From: Flavobacterium sp. UBA4098
GTDB lineage: Bacteria > Bacteroidota > Bacteroidia > Flavobacteriales > Flavobacteriaceae
Reading direction: 5' to 3'
DNA: 50,465 nucleotides
NCBI GenBank assembly: GCA_002382495.1
Contig: DFXW01000005.1
Coordinates: 28,698 to 79,162, forward strand
In this document: one piece after another, positions 9,116 to 17,686 of the stretch
Layout of the letters: each line of letters begins with the position of its first letter
Numbering within the stretch: position 1 is the stretch's first letter
Notes under the pieces: generated by a model
Databases searched by the model: none
The model's input: the letters and a program-made list of their open reading frames with translations, nothing else
Told to the model about the DNA's origin: nothing
Position numbers and translations under genes: made by a program

Positions 9116-12100
9116 TTATTTACTTTCTTGTTCGTATTCGTTGATATGATCAAATTCAGGATAATGTTTTCTAGCTTTTGACCACATCAGGTACAAGGCT
9201 GGAATAACGAATAAAGTCAATACCAAAGAAAATACAGTTCCACCAACAATCACGACTCCCATCCCAATTCTACTATTAGAAGCAGCCCCAAGTGATAATG
9301 CAATTGGCAAGGCTCCTAAAGCAATCGCTAAACTGGTCATTAAAATAGGACGAAGGCGCGCCTCTGAGGCTTCTAAAATAGCTTCTAATTTTGGTTTGCC
9401 TTGTTCGCGTAATTGATTGGCAAATTCGACAATCAAGATTCCGTTTTTGGTTACCAAACCAATCAACATAACCGTTCCAATCTGGCTAAAGATATTCCAA
9501 GTTTGATTGAATAACCATAGTGAAAATAAGGCACCCGCAACTGCCATTGGTACTGTTAGGATGATAATAATTGGATCAATAAAACTTTCAAATTGCGCAG
9601 CAAGAATCAAGAAAATCAATACCAAAGCCAATCCAAAAGCAAAAGAGGTATTCGAACTACTTTCTACAAAGTCTCTGGATTCTCCGCCCAAATCTGTTGT
9701 GAAAGAGTCATCTAACACTTTGGCTTTGATTTCATCCATAGCTTCAATACCGTCACTGATACTTTTTCCAGGAGCCAAACCTGCAGAAACGGTAGCCGAC
9801 ATATATCGATTATTATGATACAATTGGGTAGGGTTACTTTGTTCTTCAATAGTAACTACATTATCCATTTGAATTAATTCGCCTCTACTATTTTTTACAA
9901 ACATGGAGGTTAAATCCAAAGGTTTAGCACGATCACTTTTTTCAAATTGACCAATTACTTGGTACTGTTTTCCATTGCGAATAAAATATCCAAAACGTTG
10001 ACCACTTAAAGAAAGCTGTAATGTTTGTGCTACATCTAGGACGGATATTCCTAGACTTTCCGCTTTTTCTCTGTCAATTGTCACATTGATTTCAGGCTTG
10101 TTGAATTTCAAATTCACATCGGTAGTAGAGAAGGTTTCGTTTTTAGCAGCTTCTTCCATAAATAATGGAATTTTCTCTCTTAATTTCTCAAAATTAGAAG
10201 CCTGAATAATATATTGTATTGGTAATCCACCACGTCTATTAACTGCAATTGTAGGTTGCTCAATAACGGATGTTTTTGCTTCCGAATAACCACTTGTCCA
10301 TTTGGTTAATTTTTCTGCTACTTCTTTTTGAGATGTTTTTCTCTCGTCAGGTTGTAATAATGAAATTCTAACGAAACCACTATTCACTGATGAAGCATTA
10401 AATCCTGGAGAAGTAATCACCAAAGCTACTTTCTTCTCTGGTATAGAATCGTCTACCAATTTGGAAATTTCTTGCATAAAGCGATCGGTATATTCATACG
10501 AAGCTCCTTCTGCAGTGGCAACTCGCAAAACCATACCGCTACGGTCATCGTAGGGCGCTGTTTCTTTTTTCAATAAATTAAAAAACAAATAAATTAAACC
10601 AAAACATGCGATTAAAATTGGAAAACTAATCCATTTCTTTTTCATGAAATTGGTTAATGCTTCTGCATATCCGGTATTTAACTTTTGAAAATAAGGTTCT
10701 GTTAGATTGTAAAATTTCGATTTCTCTTGCTTTCCACCTTTCATTAAATAGGCATTCAACATTGGGGTAAGCGTCAACGACACAAAGGCCGAAACCAATA
10801 CGGCAGCGCCGATCACGACACCAAACTCTCGAAATAATCGTCCCACAAATCCTTCTAAGAAAATTACGGGTAAGAATACGGCTGCTAAAGTGATAGAGAT
10901 AGAAATAACCGCAAAAAAGATTTCGTTAGATCCTTTTATGGCTGCTTCGATTGGTGACATACCTTCTTCCACCTTTTTAAAGATGTTTTCAGTTACTACA
11001 ATTCCGTCATCGACTACTAATCCAGTAGCTAATACGATAGCTAACAAAGTCAATACGTTAATGGAGAATCCAAACAACCACATGATAAAGAAAGTAGCAA
11101 TTAAGGATACCGGAATGTCAATTAACGGTCGGAAAGCAATGGCCCAATCTCTAAAGAACAAATAGATGATTAGAACCACTAACAAGATTGAAATTCCTAA
11201 AGTTTCAGCAACCTCAATAACTGATTGCTTAACAAAAACAGTATTATCAATAACGATATTCAATCGGATGTCTTTTGGTAAGTCTTTCTTAAATCGCTCA
11301 AACTCTTTGTAAAATGCTTTAGCAATGTCTAAATAATTGGCTCCAGGACGAGGAACAATAGCGACACCTACTAAAGGAACTCCAGATTGCATCATATTGG
11401 TCTCCACATTTTCAGGACCAATTTCTGCTTTTCCAATATCACTGAAACGAACAATTTTATCGCCATCAGAACGAATAATGATATTATTAAATTCTTCGGC
11501 TTTGGATAAATTACCAATGGTTTTTACCATTAATTCGGTATTGGCACCTGTAATTTTTCCGGAAGGTAATTCTACGTTTTGTTTGTTTAAAGCTGCTCTT
11601 ACTTCAGAAACGGTACAGCCATAGGAAGCCAATTTCACAGGGTCAATCCACAAACGCATGGCGTATCGTTTTTGCCCCCATATTTGGATTCCACTAACCC
11701 CGGGAATGGTTTCTAAACGTTGACCAATAACATTTTCGGCAAAATCACTCAATTCTAAAGCAGAACGGGAATCACTTTGCACAGTCATTGAAATGATGGC
11801 GTCACTATTCGCATCCGCTTTAGAAACTACCGGTGGCGCATCAATATCTTGTGGTAAACTACGGGTAGCTTGTGACACTTTATCACGAACATCATTGGCA
11901 GCTTCCTCTAAATCTTTATCTAGATTGAATTCGACCGTAATATTACTACTCCCTTGAATACTAGAAGAAGTAACATTACGAATTCCGTCAATGGAATTAA
12001 TGGCTTTTTCTAAGGGCTCGGTAATTTGTGATTCAATAATATCTGAATTGGCACCAGTGTAGTTGGTACGAATAGAAACCTGAGCAGGGTCAATTGAAGG

Positions 12101-12211
12101 AAATTCACGAACTCCTAAAAAGCTGTATCCAATCAATCCAAATAATACAATAGTTAGATTGACAACGATTGTAAATACGGGTCTTTTTATACTTAAGGTA
12201 GATAAACTCAT
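9116..12211 (-). CDS. RND-family multidrug efflux permease (AcrB/MexB-like)
   Basis: A 1031-residue inner membrane, proton-driven exporter of the hydrophobe/amphiphile efflux (HAE) family. The topology is the classic one: TM1, a large periplasmic loop, a six-helix bundle (about 335-520), a second periplasmic loop and a last helix bundle (about 855-1015). The family motifs are present: the N-terminal SIKRPVFTIVVNLTIVLFG, the proton-relay region with two neighbouring acidic residues in GLVVDDGIVVTENI (TM4), and GLVTKNGILIVEFANQLR near the C-terminus. The gene abuts the adaptor (its start is the base below the adaptor stop) and is followed 4 bases later by the TolC-like gene, so the three are one transcription unit. 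Confidence 0.96.
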   Translation of the reverse strand: MSLSTLSIKRPVFTIVVNLTIVLFGLIGYSFLGVREFPSIDPAQVSIRTNYTGANSDIIESQITEPLEKAINSIDGIRNVTSSSIQGSSNITVEFNLDKDLEEAANDVRDKVSQATRSLPQDIDAPPVVSKADANSDAIISMTVQSDSRSALELSDFAENVIGQRLETIPGVSGIQIWGQKRYAMRLWIDPVKLASYGCTVSEVRAALNKQNVELPSGKITGANTELMVKTIGNLSKAEEFNNIIIRSDGDKIVRFSDIGKAEIGPENVETNMMQSGVPLVGVAIVPRPGANYLDIAKAFYKEFERFKKDLPKDIRLNIVIDNTVFVKQSVIEVAETLGISILLVVLIIYLFFRDWAIAFRPLIDIPVSLIATFFIMWLFGFSINVLTLLAIVLATGLVVDDGIVVTENIFKKVEEGMSPIEAAIKGSNEIFFAVISISITLAAVFLPVIFLEGFVGRLFREFGVVIGAAVLVSAFVSLTLTPMLNAYLMKGGKQEKSKFYNLTEPYFQKLNTGYAEALTNFMKKKWISFPILIACFGLIYLFFNLLKKETAPYDDRSGMVLRVATAEGASYEYTDRFMQEISKLVDDSIPEKKVALVITSPGFNASSVNSGFVRISLLQPDERKTSQKEVAEKLTKWTSGYSEAKTSVIEQPTIAVNRRGGLPIQYIIQASNFEKLREKIPLFMEEAAKNETFSTTDVNLKFNKPEINVTIDREKAESLGISVLDVAQTLQLSLSGQRFGYFIRNGKQYQVIGQFEKSDRAKPLDLTSMFVKNSRGELIQMDNVVTIEEQSNPTQLYHNNRYMSATVSAGLAPGKSISDGIEAMDEIKAKVLDDSFTTDLGGESRDFVESSSNTSFAFGLALVLIFLILAAQFESFIDPIIIILTVPMAVAGALFSLWLFNQTWNIFSQIGTVMLIGLVTKNGILIVEFANQLREQGKPKLEAILEASEARLRPILMTSLAIALGALPIALSLGAASNSRIGMGVVIVGGTVFSLVLTLFVIPALYLMWSKARKHYPEFDHINEYEQESK

Positions 12212-13267
12212 TTATTTAATTTTTACAACTATAGGCGATTCGTCTTTCAAAGACATCACTCCTGAAGTTAATACTGTATCACCAGCTTTCAAACCTGAAA
12301 GTACTAAAATAGATGCATCGGTTCTTGTTGCAGTTTCCACCATGACTTCTTTGGCCATTCCTTTATTAGCAATAAATACTTTTTTTCCGTCTTGTACTGG
12401 AATAATCGCTTCTGTTGGAATAACAACCGCATCTTTAATAATATCCAAGGGCAATTGCACATCAGCAAAAGTACCCGGTAATAATTTCCCGTTTTTATTA
12501 TCTGCCAAAGCACGCACTTTTAATGTTCGTGTAGCAATTTCTACCTCTGGTTCAATCGCGTATATTTTTGCCGAATACGATGCATCAGACCCTGTCACTT
12601 TGAAAGTGATAATTCTGTTCTTATTCACTTGTGAAGCATACTTTTCAGGAATTGAAAAGGTGATTTTCAGTTGCCCACTATTAACCAATTTGGCCACTAA
12701 AAGGGCAGGAGTAACATAGGTTCCTGGCGAAATGGAACGCAAACCAATCTTTCCAGAAAAAGGCGCACGAACAGTAGTTTTTTCAATTTGTGCCAAAATT
12801 AATTGACTTTGTGCTTTGGCTGATTGATAATCGGCTCTGGCTACATCGTATTCTTCTTGACTAATAGCTTCTTTTTGCAATAATAATTTAGCTCTTCTTT
12901 CGTTTTCCGATGCTAAGCTTTCTTTGGTTTTGGCTTGTGCCAATTGCGCTTTCAATTCAATATCATCCACTTTCAACAATACTTGTCCTTTGGCAACATT
13001 GCTACCTTCTTGGAAATAAATAGTTTTTACAATTCCTGATACTTCAGAGCGAATCTCCACTTGTTCATTGGCTTCAATCGAACCCGAAAGAGCTAAATTA
13101 TTATCGAAAGTTTGTAATTTGACAACAGTTCCGTTAACGGTTATAGGTTGTTCTTCTTTTCCTTTATCCTTTGGTCCTTTTGCACCGCTATTTTTGGTAA
13201 TACGGTATCCAATGAATCCAACTAATCCTATTATTAATAAGGTGTAAACGAGTGTTTTTATTTTCAT
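12212..13267 (-). CDS. RND efflux periplasmic adaptor (membrane fusion protein)
   Basis: A 351-residue HlyD/AcrA-type adaptor that links the permease to the outer membrane channel. An N-terminal membrane anchor (LVYTLLIIGLVGFIGYRI) is followed by a lipoyl/barrel-sandwich half (IEANEQVEIRSEVSGIVKTI), an alpha hairpin (about 105-160, rich in Ala, Gln and Lys), the second lipoyl half with the hallmark TTVRAPFSGKIGLRSISPGTYV, a beta-barrel and a membrane-proximal domain. It has no lipobox. It is the first gene of the efflux operon and has a good promoter 35 bases upstream. Confidence 0.94.
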   Translation of the reverse strand: MKIKTLVYTLLIIGLVGFIGYRITKNSGAKGPKDKGKEEQPITVNGTVVKLQTFDNNLALSGSIEANEQVEIRSEVSGIVKTIYFQEGSNVAKGQVLLKVDDIELKAQLAQAKTKESLASENERRAKLLLQKEAISQEEYDVARADYQSAKAQSQLILAQIEKTTVRAPFSGKIGLRSISPGTYVTPALLVAKLVNSGQLKITFSIPEKYASQVNKNRIITFKVTGSDASYSAKIYAIEPEVEIATRTLKVRALADNKNGKLLPGTFADVQLPLDIIKDAVVIPTEAIIPVQDGKKVFIANKGMAKEVMVETATRTDASILVLSGLKAGDTVLTSGVMSLKDESPIVVKIK

Positions 13268-13301
13268 AATTATAATTAAAGCGTCTTAATAACGCAATCT
13301 T

Positions 13302-13330
13302 CAAATTTAGAATAATGAATTTGATTTCAA
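13302..13330 (-). promoter_or_regulatory. Promoter of the RND efflux operon
   Basis: Read on the minus strand: TTG at 13330-13328, an 18-base spacer and TAAATTTG at 13309-13302. This matches the Bacteroidota consensus TTG-N17-23-TAnnTTTG, with the -7 element 34 bases from the adaptor start codon. No obvious operator palindrome is seen, and no TetR or MarR gene is adjacent. Confidence 0.6.
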
Positions 13331-13364
13331 ACTAAATTGGAGTATTTATTTATAAGTTGACTTA

Positions 13365-15908
13365 TCAACTAATATAATTCCAAATATTTTTCTTTTTGGT
13401 CATTTCTATAAACACGGATCTCAATGTAGCGTGTTCGGGTTTTTGCATGCTAGCATCTTCTCGGAGTAATTGTAAAGCATAATTTCTAGCTAGCATTAGG
13501 ATGTCTCGGTCTTTTACAATATCAGCTATTTGAAGATTTAATACCCCACTTTGTTGGGTTCCCATTAAGTCGCCGGGTCCGCGAAGTTTTAAATCGACTT
13601 CGGCAATTTCAAATCCGTCATTGGTACTGACCATTGTTTCCATACGAGTTTTACTATCCGAACTTAATTTATGACTCGTCATCAAGATGCAATAACTTTG
13701 TTCTGCACCACGTCCCACACGACCGCGCAATTGGTGCAATTGTGATAATCCAAAACGCTCAGCACTTTCAATAATCATCACACTGGCGTTAGGAACGTTA
13801 ACCCCCACTTCAATTACGGTTGTGGCCACCATAATATTGGTTTTTCCTTCCACAAATCGCTTCATTTCAGCGTCTTTATCGGCAGGTTTCATTTTTCCAT
13901 GCAAAATAGAAATAGAATACTGTGGCAATGGAAAATCACGCGAAATACTTTCGTAACCGTCCATCAAATCTTTGAAATCCATTTTTTCGGATTCCTGAAT
14001 CAAAGGGTAGACAATATAAATTTGTCTTCCCAAAGCAATTTCGTCTTTTAAAAACTTCCAAACTTTCAGTCGGTTGCTGTCAAATCGATGTACAGTTTGA
14101 ATTGGTTTTCGTCCCGGAGGCAATTCGTCTATAACTGAGATATCCAAATCGCCATACAAACTCATGGCTAAGGTTCTCGGAATAGGAGTGGCAGTCATCA
14201 CTAAAACGTGTGGAGGGATTATAGCCCCACCAACCTCCCCAGAAGGGAGGCTTTCCATGATAGCTGTTATTTTCTTTAAAACATTTTCTGTATTATTTAT
14301 TACTTCTTCATTGGTAAAACGAATGACTTTGAAACCAATCTCATTTAATATTGTAGTTCTTAAATCATCTGCATCTCTCTGTTCTTTGGTATTATGATAA
14401 CCACCATCAACTTCAATAATTAAATTTTTTTCTAAACAAATAAAGTCAACTATAAAAATATCAATAATATGTTGTCTTCTAAATTTGGAATTTAAATTTT
14501 TATCTCTTAGACATTCCCAAAGAATATTTTCAGCTTGAGTATTTTTCTTTTTGTTTTCGTTTTTAAGTTCTTTTAATAGAGTATACATTGAAGGTCCTGC
14601 AGTTTGATACTTTTTTAAGACACGCTCGGTTTCCCCTCTTTTGGAGGGGTCAGGGGAGGCTTTCTTCCATAATTTAGAACGTTGCTCGACTCCAAAACGA
14701 TGTTGCTCATCAATTACGGCTAATCCTAAATTCTTAAATTGTACTTTGTCTTCTAATAAAGCATGAGTTCCGATTAGAATATGTAAACTACCGTCTTCCA
14801 GTGCTTCATGAATTATTTTTCGTTCTGCAGTTTTGGTCGAACCGGTTAATAACTGAATATTGATATTGGCGGTCTTTGCCAATTCGGACAAACCTAAAAA
14901 ATGCTGATTGGCTAAGATTTCAGTAGGTGCCATCAAACAAGCTTGGAAACCATTATCAATGGCCAAAAGCATGCTCATAAACGCCACAATAGTTTTTCCA
15001 GAACCAACATCACCCTGTAACAAACGATTCATTTGAGCATTACTACCCATGTCGGTGCGGATTTCTTTGATTACTCTTTTCTGCGCATTGGTTAACTCAA
15101 ATGGCAAATGGTTTTGATAAAAATCATTGAAAAAATCGCCAACATTGGTAAACGGATGCCCTTTTATTTTGTGTTTCTGAATCAAATTTTTAGTTATCAA
15201 TTGCAACTGAATAAAGAACAATTCTTCGAATTTTAATCGGAATTGGGCTTTCGCCAACGCTTCGCTACTTTGAGGAAAATGAATGTTGAACAAAGCGGCT
15301 TTTTTAGGAATCAGCTTTAATTCGTCCAATAAGTAATCAGGTAAAGTTTCTGAAAACAAGTTTTGGGTTTCCAAAAATAACTGCTGCATCATCTTGATGA
15401 TGACCCTGTTTGATATTCCTCGATTCGCTAAAGTTTCAGTAGAAGGATAAATGGCTTGCATGGCAGATCGTAAGCTTTTTTGATGCTCACTCAACAATTC
15501 CATTTCAGGATGCGCCATGTTGAACGTGCCATTGAATGAAGTACATTTTCCAAAAATTACAATAACTTCATTCAACTTCAAACTGTCCCTAATCCATTTG
15601 TGTCCTTGGAACCAAACCAATTCCATTTGGCCAGTATCGTCAACAAATGTAGCCACCAAGCGTTTTTTGTTTTTGCCAAATTCCACTGTTTTGATATGGA
15701 TGATTTTACCAATAATTTGGACCTCAGAAGCAGTGTTTTGCAACTCGTTAATTTTATAATAACGCGTTCTGTCAATATAGCGCTTCGGAAAGAAATTGAC
15801 TAAATCTCCATACTTAAAAATCCCCAATTCCTTACGCAAGAGTTCGCCTCGGTGAGGACCCACGCCTTTAAGGTATTCGATAGGAGTTTGTAGAAGATTT
15901 TGCTGCAT
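13365..15908 (-). CDS. recG: ATP-dependent DNA helicase RecG with an in-frame DUF559 insert
   Basis: RecG remodels stalled replication forks and Holliday junctions. The usual parts are present: N-terminal wedge/OB domain (about 1-200), helicase domain 1 with Walker A LLQGDVGSGKT and DEQH box (400-403), motif III TATPIPRT (572-579), and helicase domain 2 with QLRGRVGRG. The protein is 847 residues, against roughly 700 usual for relatives. The surplus is residues 417-563 (about 14220-14660), lying between DEQHRFGVEQRSKLWKK and PPHVLVMTATP. It keeps the frame and contains a DUF559/Vsr-like nuclease core. Removing it restores a standard RecG sequence. Whether the helicase is still active with a 147-residue insertion between motifs II and III is unknown. 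Confidence 0.95.
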   Translation of the reverse strand: MQQNLLQTPIEYLKGVGPHRGELLRKELGIFKYGDLVNFFPKRYIDRTRYYKINELQNTASEVQIIGKIIHIKTVEFGKNKKRLVATFVDDTGQMELVWFQGHKWIRDSLKLNEVIVIFGKCTSFNGTFNMAHPEMELLSEHQKSLRSAMQAIYPSTETLANRGISNRVIIKMMQQLFLETQNLFSETLPDYLLDELKLIPKKAALFNIHFPQSSEALAKAQFRLKFEELFFIQLQLITKNLIQKHKIKGHPFTNVGDFFNDFYQNHLPFELTNAQKRVIKEIRTDMGSNAQMNRLLQGDVGSGKTIVAFMSMLLAIDNGFQACLMAPTEILANQHFLGLSELAKTANINIQLLTGSTKTAERKIIHEALEDGSLHILIGTHALLEDKVQFKNLGLAVIDEQHRFGVEQRSKLWKKASPDPSKRGETERVLKKYQTAGPSMYTLLKELKNENKKKNTQAENILWECLRDKNLNSKFRRQHIIDIFIVDFICLEKNLIIEVDGGYHNTKEQRDADDLRTTILNEIGFKVIRFTNEEVINNTENVLKKITAIMESLPSGEVGGAIIPPHVLVMTATPIPRTLAMSLYGDLDISVIDELPPGRKPIQTVHRFDSNRLKVWKFLKDEIALGRQIYIVYPLIQESEKMDFKDLMDGYESISRDFPLPQYSISILHGKMKPADKDAEMKRFVEGKTNIMVATTVIEVGVNVPNASVMIIESAERFGLSQLHQLRGRVGRGAEQSYCILMTSHKLSSDSKTRMETMVSTNDGFEIAEVDLKLRGPGDLMGTQQSGVLNLQIADIVKDRDILMLARNYALQLLREDASMQKPEHATLRSVFIEMTKKKNIWNYIS
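14220..14660 (-). mobile_element. In-frame DUF559 insertion element inside recG
   Basis: About 441 bases (147 codons, no stop) interrupt the RecG helicase domain. The inside encodes a DUF559 restriction-endonuclease-like (Vsr-like) domain with its conserved residues in place: FRRQHIIDIFIVDF (Asp488 of the fusion) and LIIEVDGGYH (Glu499, Asp501, His505). An internal ATG (14586-14588, Met441) could start a free protein. Each end is a GC-rich hairpin unlike the flanking AT-rich DNA: CCCCTC-N5-GAGGGG on one side, CCTCCC-N5-GGGAGG on the other. The string GGGAGGCTTTC occurs in direct orientation at both ends. These features suggest an inserted, possibly mobile sequence that is tolerated because it stays in frame. 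Confidence 0.75.
14234..14255. repeat. Hairpin and direct repeat at the downstream end of the recG insert
   Basis: CCTCCC (14234-14239) and GGGAGG (14245-14250) form a perfect 6-bp inverted repeat with a 5-base loop. GGGAGGCTTTC (14245-14255) recurs at 14654-14664. In the RecG reading frame this end encodes SLPSGEVGGA. Confidence 0.7.
14633..14664. repeat. Hairpin and direct repeat at the upstream end of the recG insert
   Basis: CCCCTC (14633-14638) and GAGGGG (14644-14649) form a perfect inverted repeat with a 5-base loop, followed by GGGAGGCTTTC (14654-14664), the same 11 bases as at the other end. In the RecG frame this end encodes ASPDPSKRGE. Confidence 0.7.
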
Positions 15909-15989
15909 ACTGCGAAGATAGTTTTTTGTTGGGAAACTAGAAAATAGCGTTTGAAAATGATATATTTGAAAAAAATTAAACCTTCTACA

Positions 15990-16439
15990 ATGATTCTCGA
16001 CACCTTAGCTAACTGTCACCTTTACCAATCAATTAATGAACGAATAGCCAAAGGTTTTGACTATTTACGCACTACCGATTTAGATTCTCTTCCTTCTGGA
16101 AAACACGATATTGATGGCGATACTATTTTTGCTTTGGTACAAGAATACCAAACGAAACCTATTGCGGAATGCAAATTAGAAAGTCATAAAAAGTACATAG
16201 ACATTCAATATGTAATTCGTGGCGAGGAATTCATGGGGATTACTACTCAAAATAACCAAACGATATTGGAACAAAACCTTGAAAAAGATTATACGTTTTA
16301 CGAAGGAACTACTTCTTTGGTTCGGGTTTCAAAAGGAATGTTTACTATTTTTTTTCCAGATGATTTGCACCAACCTTGTGTTCAAACGGAAACCGCTTTA
16401 GATGTAAAGAAAGTAGTGATTAAAGTCATGATTGAGTAA
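15990..16439 (+). CDS. YhcH/YjgK/YiaL (DUF386) family protein
   Basis: A 149-residue cupin-like protein of the YhcH/YjgK/YiaL family. E. coli members lie in sugar and sialic acid operons and are thought to handle sugar anomers or intermediates; biochemical roles remain limited. The Met at 15990 is preferred over an upstream in-frame ATG (15951) because the family begins MILDTL and is about 150 residues long. Visible motifs: SLPSGKHDIDGDTIFALVQEY, ESHKKYIDIQYVIRGEE and the metal-site-like FPDDLHQPC near the end, where the histidine probably binds a metal. It is divergent from recG and has no sugar operon around it, so its substrate cannot be inferred here. Confidence 0.88.
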   Translation: MILDTLANCHLYQSINERIAKGFDYLRTTDLDSLPSGKHDIDGDTIFALVQEYQTKPIAECKLESHKKYIDIQYVIRGEEFMGITTQNNQTILEQNLEKDYTFYEGTTSLVRVSKGMFTIFFPDDLHQPCVQTETALDVKKVVIKVMIE

Positions 16440-16459
16440 TTCGTGATTCGTAATTTGTA
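16439..16459. repeat. Short imperfect tandem repeat, three 7-mers
   Basis: ATTCGTG, ATTCGTA and ATTTGTA follow each other directly after the YhcH-type gene. This is low-complexity intergenic sequence without an evident function. Confidence 0.5.
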
Positions 16460-16483
16460 AATCGTTATTAAGTGTTTTTAATT

Positions 16484-16502
16484 TTTCAATCTTTCAATCT
16501 TT
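16484..16502. repeat. Short tandem repeat TTTCAATC
   Basis: Two exact copies of TTTCAATC plus TTT lie just upstream of the DUF1697 gene in AT-rich spacer DNA. Probably simple-sequence drift. Confidence 0.5.
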
Positions 16503-16514
16503 AAATTTTTAATT

Positions 16515-17063
16515 ATGCCAACTCATCTCGCTTTACTTCGTGGCATTAATGTTTCTGGACACAATATGATTAAAATGGAGGCCTTAAAAACCACTTTGGA
16601 AAACATCGGTTTTCAAAAGGTAACGACCTATATTCAATCTGGGAATGTCTTTGTAACCACTGAAGAAGACAATCCTGCTAAAGTAGGTTTTCTAATTAAA
16701 CAAGAGATATTTAAAGCGTTTGGTCACGAAGTGCCTGTGGTAGTAATTGCCAAAACCGATTTAGAATCCTGTTTGGCAAACAATCCCTATTTGAAGGAAA
16801 AAGATTTAGATACCAAAAAATTGTATGTGGCTTTTACATCAATTGAGTTGCGAAACGATGCGATTAATGATTTAAAAATGAGTCAGGTCAAACCCGATCA
16901 AGCACATATCGATGGGAATAGAATTTATATTAAATATGCAGTAGGAGCAGGGAAAACGAGATTGGACCAAAAGTATATTGAAAAAAAACTAAATGTCACG
17001 GCAACTATTCGCAATTGGAACACAGTGACGCAGTTGTTAGCTATGTATGAGGACCTAGAATAA
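16515..17063 (+). CDS. DUF1697 family protein
   Basis: A 182-residue member of the DUF1697 family, widespread in bacteria and of unknown function. The family's start is clear: a few residues, then ALLRGINVSGHNMIKMEALK, followed by GFQKVTTYIQSGNVFV. These define a ferredoxin-like fold, and the C-terminal part has TRLDQKYIEKKLNVTATIRNWNTV, also typical. No membrane segment or signal peptide is present. It runs tail-to-tail into the frameshifted small gene, with only three bases between the stops. Confidence 0.9.
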   Translation: MPTHLALLRGINVSGHNMIKMEALKTTLENIGFQKVTTYIQSGNVFVTTEEDNPAKVGFLIKQEIFKAFGHEVPVVVIAKTDLESCLANNPYLKEKDLDTKKLYVAFTSIELRNDAINDLKMSQVKPDQAHIDGNRIYIKYAVGAGKTRLDQKYIEKKLNVTATIRNWNTVTQLLAMYEDLE

Positions 17064-17066
17064 GAT

Positions 17067-17589
17067 TTACCACAACTGACCCACTTCTTGTTTAATTAAA
17101 TCCAAAGCGGCATTAGTAGGTGAGGCCTTATCTACCAAACTACTCACTACAAATTCTCTCAAGTCAGCTGCGGTTTTCACTTTTTCGTTTTGAGCGGCAA
17201 TGCGAATGAGTTGTATAGTGGCATTTTTAGCCGTTTGAATAATGGACCAACATTCACCAGAGACATAAATTTGTTGACTTAAGTTGTGTTCAAATTCTTG
17301 TTGAATTTGGTCAATTATAAAATTCTCATATTCTTTTTTATCATTGGAAACAGGAGTATTTCGCACTAGTAATTTGAGCTGGATGAATGCGTTCCATTAA
17401 TAATGTCAATCGTTCATAGGCTTGCAAACGCAATGGTAAAATGTCTTTTTTGTTTTCTTTTTGCAACAACCAACGACGTGTATTTTGTTGGTCTTTAAAG
17501 TAGCTTTCAAATAAAAAATAAGCAACACCTCCTGTGACTAAAGACGGTAGTGTATATCCAAGGATTTCAAGTATTTTGGCTGTTTCCAT
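17067..17589 (-). pseudogene. Frameshifted small gene of unknown function
   Basis: Two overlapping minus-strand frames make up one protein of about 173 residues. The first part starts at the ATG at 17589 (METAKILEILGY), has an N-terminal hydrophobic segment (TLPSLVTGGVAYFLFESYF), and reads correctly to MERIHPAQ, after which it hits a stop within 13 codons. The +1 frame continues sensibly as LLVRNTPVSNDKKEYENF and then QEFEHNLSQQIYVS to the stop at 17067. Dropping one A from the AAA run (17373-17375 on the plus strand) joins the frames as HPAQLLVRNTP. It resembles a small membrane-anchored protein family seen in flavobacteria. Either a real frameshift mutation or a homopolymer sequencing error. 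Confidence 0.75.
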
Positions 17590-17686
17590 TTGTTTTTTTC
17601 TATTTTTGAAACACAAAAATACGCTTTTTAAGTAGGAAACGAAATAGATATTTCTACTTGTAAAGTAAATAGTTTAGCAATTCCTT

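Noticed and set aside
9116..9153. Upstream in-frame ATG at 9153 as start of the TolC-like gene
   Set aside because: It would put 14 polar residues ahead of a good signal peptide and overlap the permease gene. The ATG at 9111 fits better.
9507..12719. Plus-strand open frames opposite the RND genes
   Set aside because: They lie wholly within the antisense of well-supported genes, have no family motifs and no start signals.
13355..13370. Small hairpin AGTTGA-N4-TCAACT at the recG stop codon
   Set aside because: The stem has six base pairs, overlaps the stop codon and lacks a T tract, so I do not call it a terminator.
14220..14660. Intein in recG
   Set aside because: There is no N-terminal Cys/Ser splice block, no TxxH block B and no HN-Cys/Ser end, and the insert is much shorter than usual inteins with endonucleases. 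DUF559 is not an intein domain.
15951..15989. Upstream in-frame ATG of the YhcH-type gene
   Set aside because: The family begins with MILD and is about 150 residues long, which matches the later ATG at 15990.
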